A stretch of DNA of 64,000 nt, from assembly GCF_014297445.1 (NCBI RefSeq), contig NZ_JACORU010000001.1, forward strand, positions 186,001 through 250,000, given 5' to 3'. Positions 61,606 to 64,000 of the stretch are shown piece after piece (the stretch's first letter is position 1; each line of letters opens with the position of its first letter). The translations under genes and the position numbers were made by a program. The notes under the pieces were generated by a model that was given only the letters and a program-made list of their open reading frames with translations, ran no database searches and had not been told where the DNA came from. Origin of the DNA: Ramlibacter albus (lineage in GTDB: Bacteria; Pseudomonadota; Gammaproteobacteria; Burkholderiales; Burkholderiaceae_C).

Positions 61606-62535
61606 TCACGCATAGATGAAGCTTCGGATCTCCGATTCGACTTTTTGTCGCGTCCAATGGGGTGCCAACTGTTCGATGAAGTGATAGCCGAAGCCGCGCA
61701 TATACCGGAACGGGTCGAACACCGCGAACGTCTGTCCGGGCCCGAAGATATGCCCAATGTCGATCGCCCGCAGTGCCGCGTCTTCGCGCTCGTCGAACGA
61801 AGCACTCGAAATGATCGCGATGCCTGCACCCGCACGTACGAAAGCCTTGATTACGGCGCCATCGGTCAACGAAACCGTCGGGCGCAACTCGATGCCTTGG
61901 CGGTGGATCTCACGCATGACATCCCAGTTCGCGCCGGTGTCGCGGGAGATCAGCATCCGGTGTGCCGCAATATCCTGCAGCGCGACCGGCCCCTTGCCGA
62001 GCAATTCGTGCCCCTCCGGGACGAGGAGGATCCGAGGGCTCGACCCGAGAGGTATCGACATGAGTTGGTAGGGAGCGGGTGGCTGCTCGATCGTGATGCC
62101 GAAGTCGATGTCGCCTGACTTGAGCAGCTCGTAGCACCGGGCGGCCGAGGCCTGCTGAACCTGCACACTGACTTCGGGAAATGCCTTTTGCACGGCGACG
62201 ACCGCGCCGGGTAGGACGGAAACCGCGTGCGCATGAAGACATGCAATGCGCAGCTCGCCGACGTCCTGCTGAAGAACGTCTTCGCCCATCGCTCTGAGGC
62301 GGTTGGCTTCCTTGAGGATCGCCTTGGCCGACTCGGCGACGTTCAACCCTTGCTCGGTCAGGCCGACGATGCGGCCGGCGCTGCGTTCGAGGATGTTGAT
62401 GCCCAGTTCAGCTTCCAGCAGGCGAATCTGTTTGCTGACCCCGGGCTGCGAAGTGTGAACGGCGTTGGCGGCCTTCGAGATGTTGAAGCCGTGGTCGACG
62501 ATAGCAACGAGATACCGCAGCTGGGTTAGCGTCAT
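61606..62535 (-). CDS. LysR-family regulator (CysB/Cbl-like)
   Basis: A 309-residue LysR-type regulator. The start MTLTQLRYLVAIVDHGFNIS and the helix-turn-helix KAANAVHTSQPGVSKQIRLL resemble CysB/Cbl more than BenM-type LysR proteins; the effector domain follows. The first ATG of the domain is used, as the open frame upstream has no homology. It lies after the PdxA-like gene on the same strand, 90 bp apart, and converges on operon E. Confidence 0.88.
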   Translation of the reverse strand: MTLTQLRYLVAIVDHGFNISKAANAVHTSQPGVSKQIRLLEAELGINILERSAGRIVGLTEQGLNVAESAKAILKEANRLRAMGEDVLQQDVGELRIACLHAHAVSVLPGAVVAVQKAFPEVSVQVQQASAARCYELLKSGDIDFGITIEQPPAPYQLMSIPLGSSPRILLVPEGHELLGKGPVALQDIAAHRMLISRDTGANWDVMREIHRQGIELRPTVSLTDGAVIKAFVRAGAGIAIISSASFDEREDAALRAIDIGHIFGPGQTFAVFDPFRYMRGFGYHFIEQLAPHWTRQKVESEIRSFIYA

Positions 62536-62625
62536 CGGGCAGGTTCTTCGCTGCGGCGTAGTCAGGGAATCCCGACTTCGCACGCTTGCGCCGATTCTAG
62601 ATGACGCGAGATTGCGACCTTCTGC

Positions 62626-63597
62626 TCAACCTGCTGCCGCAAAACCGCGGCCCGCGGCCAGCGAGGTCGCCGTCTCGATTGCCGATACCATGCTGCGAGC
62701 GTCGGCACTTCCCTTGCCCGCGATGTCGAATGCGGTGCCGTGAGCGACCGAGACCCTAATGAAGGGCTCGCCCAGGATGAGGGCGCAGTTGCCCTCGAAT
62801 CGCCATGTCTTCACCGCGATATGTCCTTGGTCGTGATAGTGCGCGACGATGCAATCGTAAACACCCTCGGTGCCAAGGCGGAACAAGGTGTCGGGCGACA
62901 CAGGCCCATCCACGACGATGCCTTCGGCCCTGGCGTCCGCGATCGCCGGTTCGATGTGCACCTTCTCCTCTTCTCCATACGCGTGGGGGTTGATACCCGC
63001 CACGCCGATCCGCGGCGCCGTCATGCCCCAGCTGCGCAGAGAACGGTCTGTCAGCCGGATCAGGTCGAGCACGGACTGTCGTGTGATGTGGCCAAACACG
63101 TCTCGCAACGGAATGTGGTCGGTCAGATGCACCACTCGAAGAGGACCGGTGATCAAAAATAGAAAGGTTCTTCCGGCCTGTACCGCGCCTTGCGCGACCC
63201 TCCCGGACAGCCGTATGGCCTCGCTGTTGACGGGCCCCTTGACGATTGCATCGACGGCCTTGGCGCGCGCCAGCGACGTCGCAATGTCCCACCAGTCCAC
63301 CGTCGCGCGGCCGCACGAAGCCGAAAGACGGCCGACGGTGATGTCTGAAGCATCCAGGGTTCCGGGGTCCAGGACGGTCAGGCATCCGGGATGGAAGCGC
63401 GCATCCTCGAAGCTGCCGACAGCTCGCACCTCGAAGGATGACTTCGTGAGCTCGACCGCACTGGCGACTGCTCGCGCGTCCCCAATCAGAAGGTGGTCGG
63501 CGTCAGGAATCCCCTTGGCCAATGCCTTGACCACGATTTCGGGTCCGATCCCGCAGGGATCTCCAATGGTGGTCGCAACGATGGGTCTTGTTCGCAT
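62626..63597 (-). CDS. PdxA-family dehydrogenase (4-hydroxythreonine-4-phosphate dehydrogenase-like)
   Basis: A 323-residue PdxA-family protein. TIGDPCGIGPEIVVKALA, VHLTDHIPLRDV, GINPHAYGEEE and HYHDQGHIAVKTW carry the metal-binding histidines, and VAHGTAFDIAGKG is near the end. It could be a PdxA2-type dehydrogenase of 4-phospho-sugar acids, or a TphB-like dihydrodiol dehydrogenase. A LigB-type ring-cleavage gene 9 bp upstream favours an aromatic role. It is clearly distinct from the TphB-like protein at 17526. Confidence 0.87.
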   Translation of the reverse strand: MRTRPIVATTIGDPCGIGPEIVVKALAKGIPDADHLLIGDARAVASAVELTKSSFEVRAVGSFEDARFHPGCLTVLDPGTLDASDITVGRLSASCGRATVDWWDIATSLARAKAVDAIVKGPVNSEAIRLSGRVAQGAVQAGRTFLFLITGPLRVVHLTDHIPLRDVFGHITRQSVLDLIRLTDRSLRSWGMTAPRIGVAGINPHAYGEEEKVHIEPAIADARAEGIVVDGPVSPDTLFRLGTEGVYDCIVAHYHDQGHIAVKTWRFEGNCALILGEPFIRVSVAHGTAFDIAGKGSADARSMVSAIETATSLAAGRGFAAAG

Positions 63598-63606
63598 GTG
63601 GCTACC

Positions 63607-64000
63607 TCAGGCAGTCGCGCCCAGCTCCGCAAACCCGAGCCCGGTGATCCACGGCTCGACGGGCTCGTAGGCGATGATGCGCGGTTTGAGTTCCGGCATC
63701 GCCGACATGGCAACGATCCAGTTCTTGAGCTCCAGCGCGCCGTTGCCGGCATGTCCGAGGATGTGCTCATCGCTCATGCGAATGAGCCCCTCGATGTCGC
63801 CGTTGGCGACCATTTCGAGAACCCCCCTGTCGAACTCCTCGTTGACGCGGCCATAATCCGCCATCCCGACCCAGTGGCTGATTCCGCCTGTACCAAGGAT
63901 CGCAACGCGTTCCTTGCCTGGCCAGGCGGAGATTGCGTCAAGCAGCATCCGACCGAGCTCCCTGCACCGCTGGCTGCGGATGAAAGGAACCACTCCACAT
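63607..64000 (-). CDS. LigB-type class III extradiol dioxygenase (3' part)
   Basis: The last about 130 residues of a protein whose frame is open to the window edge. RVAILGTGGISHWVGMADYG, VNEEFDRGVLEMVANGD and the tail YEPVEPWITGLGFAELGA are characteristic of LigB/protocatechuate 4,5-dioxygenase beta-type catalytic subunits and their relatives. The metal-binding N-terminal histidines lie outside the window. It would cleave a dihydroxylated aromatic acid such as protocatechuate or gallate. It is upstream of, and likely co-transcribed with, the PdxA-like gene. Confidence 0.82.
   Translation of the reverse strand, partial: CGVVPFIRSQRCRELGRMLLDAISAWPGKERVAILGTGGISHWVGMADYGRVNEEFDRGVLEMVANGDIEGLIRMSDEHILGHAGNGALELKNWIVAMSAMPELKPRIIAYEPVEPWITGLGFAELGATA

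Noticed and set aside
62626..63597. True pyridoxine biosynthesis gene pdxA
   Set aside because: No ksgA/rsmA or surA neighbour as usual for pdxA; the LigB-like and LysR neighbours and a second PdxA-family gene at 17526 favour catabolism.

Overview
The window reads as a chromosomal or large-plasmid segment of a GC-rich betaproteobacterium, most likely order Burkholderiales (Comamonadaceae or Alcaligenaceae). The basis is the codon use, the eight Bug/TctC-type periplasmic binding proteins, and close resemblance of several proteins to Comamonas and Pseudomonas aromatic-degradation enzymes as I remember them. No database search was run, so family calls rest on motifs and recalled sequences.

Layout. 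1-4.2 kb: end of a Liv-type ABC transporter, convergent with an enoyl-CoA hydratase / DUF35 / thiolase-like operon. 4.3-6.6 kb: a junkyard of broken genes (nitronate monooxygenase, a TetR fragment, a Tn3-type transposase remnant). 6.6-13.1 kb: an intact TetR-regulated RND efflux operon. 13.2-13.4 kb: a patatin remnant. 13.4-63 kb: a very dense aromatic-catabolism island. It holds seven Rieske oxygenase alpha subunits with seven beta subunits, five acyl-CoA synthetases, two further thiolase/DUF35 pairs, two type I extradiol dioxygenases, two meta-cleavage hydrolases, two PdxA/TphB-like dehydrogenases, one BenD-like SDR, one lone Rieske ferredoxin, eight TctC-type binding proteins, an FAD hydroxylase, an aldehyde dehydrogenase, an EmrAB-type drug pump, and IclR (2), MarR (2), GntR and LysR regulators. 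The window ends inside a LigB-type ring-cleavage gene.

Operons. (A) + strand 15815-28762, 13 genes: TphA2-A3-B-like, hydrolase, extradiol dioxygenase, Rieske alpha, CoA ligase, TctC, Rieske beta, CoA ligase, Cys-less thiolase, DUF35, TctC. (B) - strand 38149-28792, 10 genes: extradiol dioxygenase, lipocalin-like protein, hydrolase, TctC, BenA-B-D-like, Rieske alpha-beta, CoA ligase; probably preceded by TctC, ferredoxin and GntR. (C) + strand 45082-55432, 10 genes: CoA ligase, Rieske alpha-beta, Cys-less thiolase, DUF35, TctC, Rieske alpha-beta, TctC, CoA ligase. (D) - strand aldehyde dehydrogenase and FAD hydroxylase. (E) + strand TctC with BenA-B-like. (F) - strand LigB-like, PdxA-like, LysR. 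Many neighbours overlap by 4 bp (ATGA/GTGA), implying translational coupling.

How they may work together (inference). The set CoA ligase + Rieske alpha/beta + thiolase lacking the nucleophilic Cys + DUF35 is the gene set of ipfABDEF, the ibuprofen/phenylacetate route of Sphingomonas Ibu-2. There an arylacetyl-CoA is dioxygenated at the side-chain carbon and the acyl-CoA is then split off by a retro-aldol-like step, leaving a catechol. Operons A and B also carry the extradiol dioxygenase and hydrolase that would open and split such a catechol. The island therefore looks like a multi-module system for side-chain removal and meta-cleavage of several related aryl-alkanoates, next to TphA2A3B-like and BenABD-like systems for aromatic carboxylates. 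No oxygenase reductase is present in the window, so electrons must come from elsewhere.
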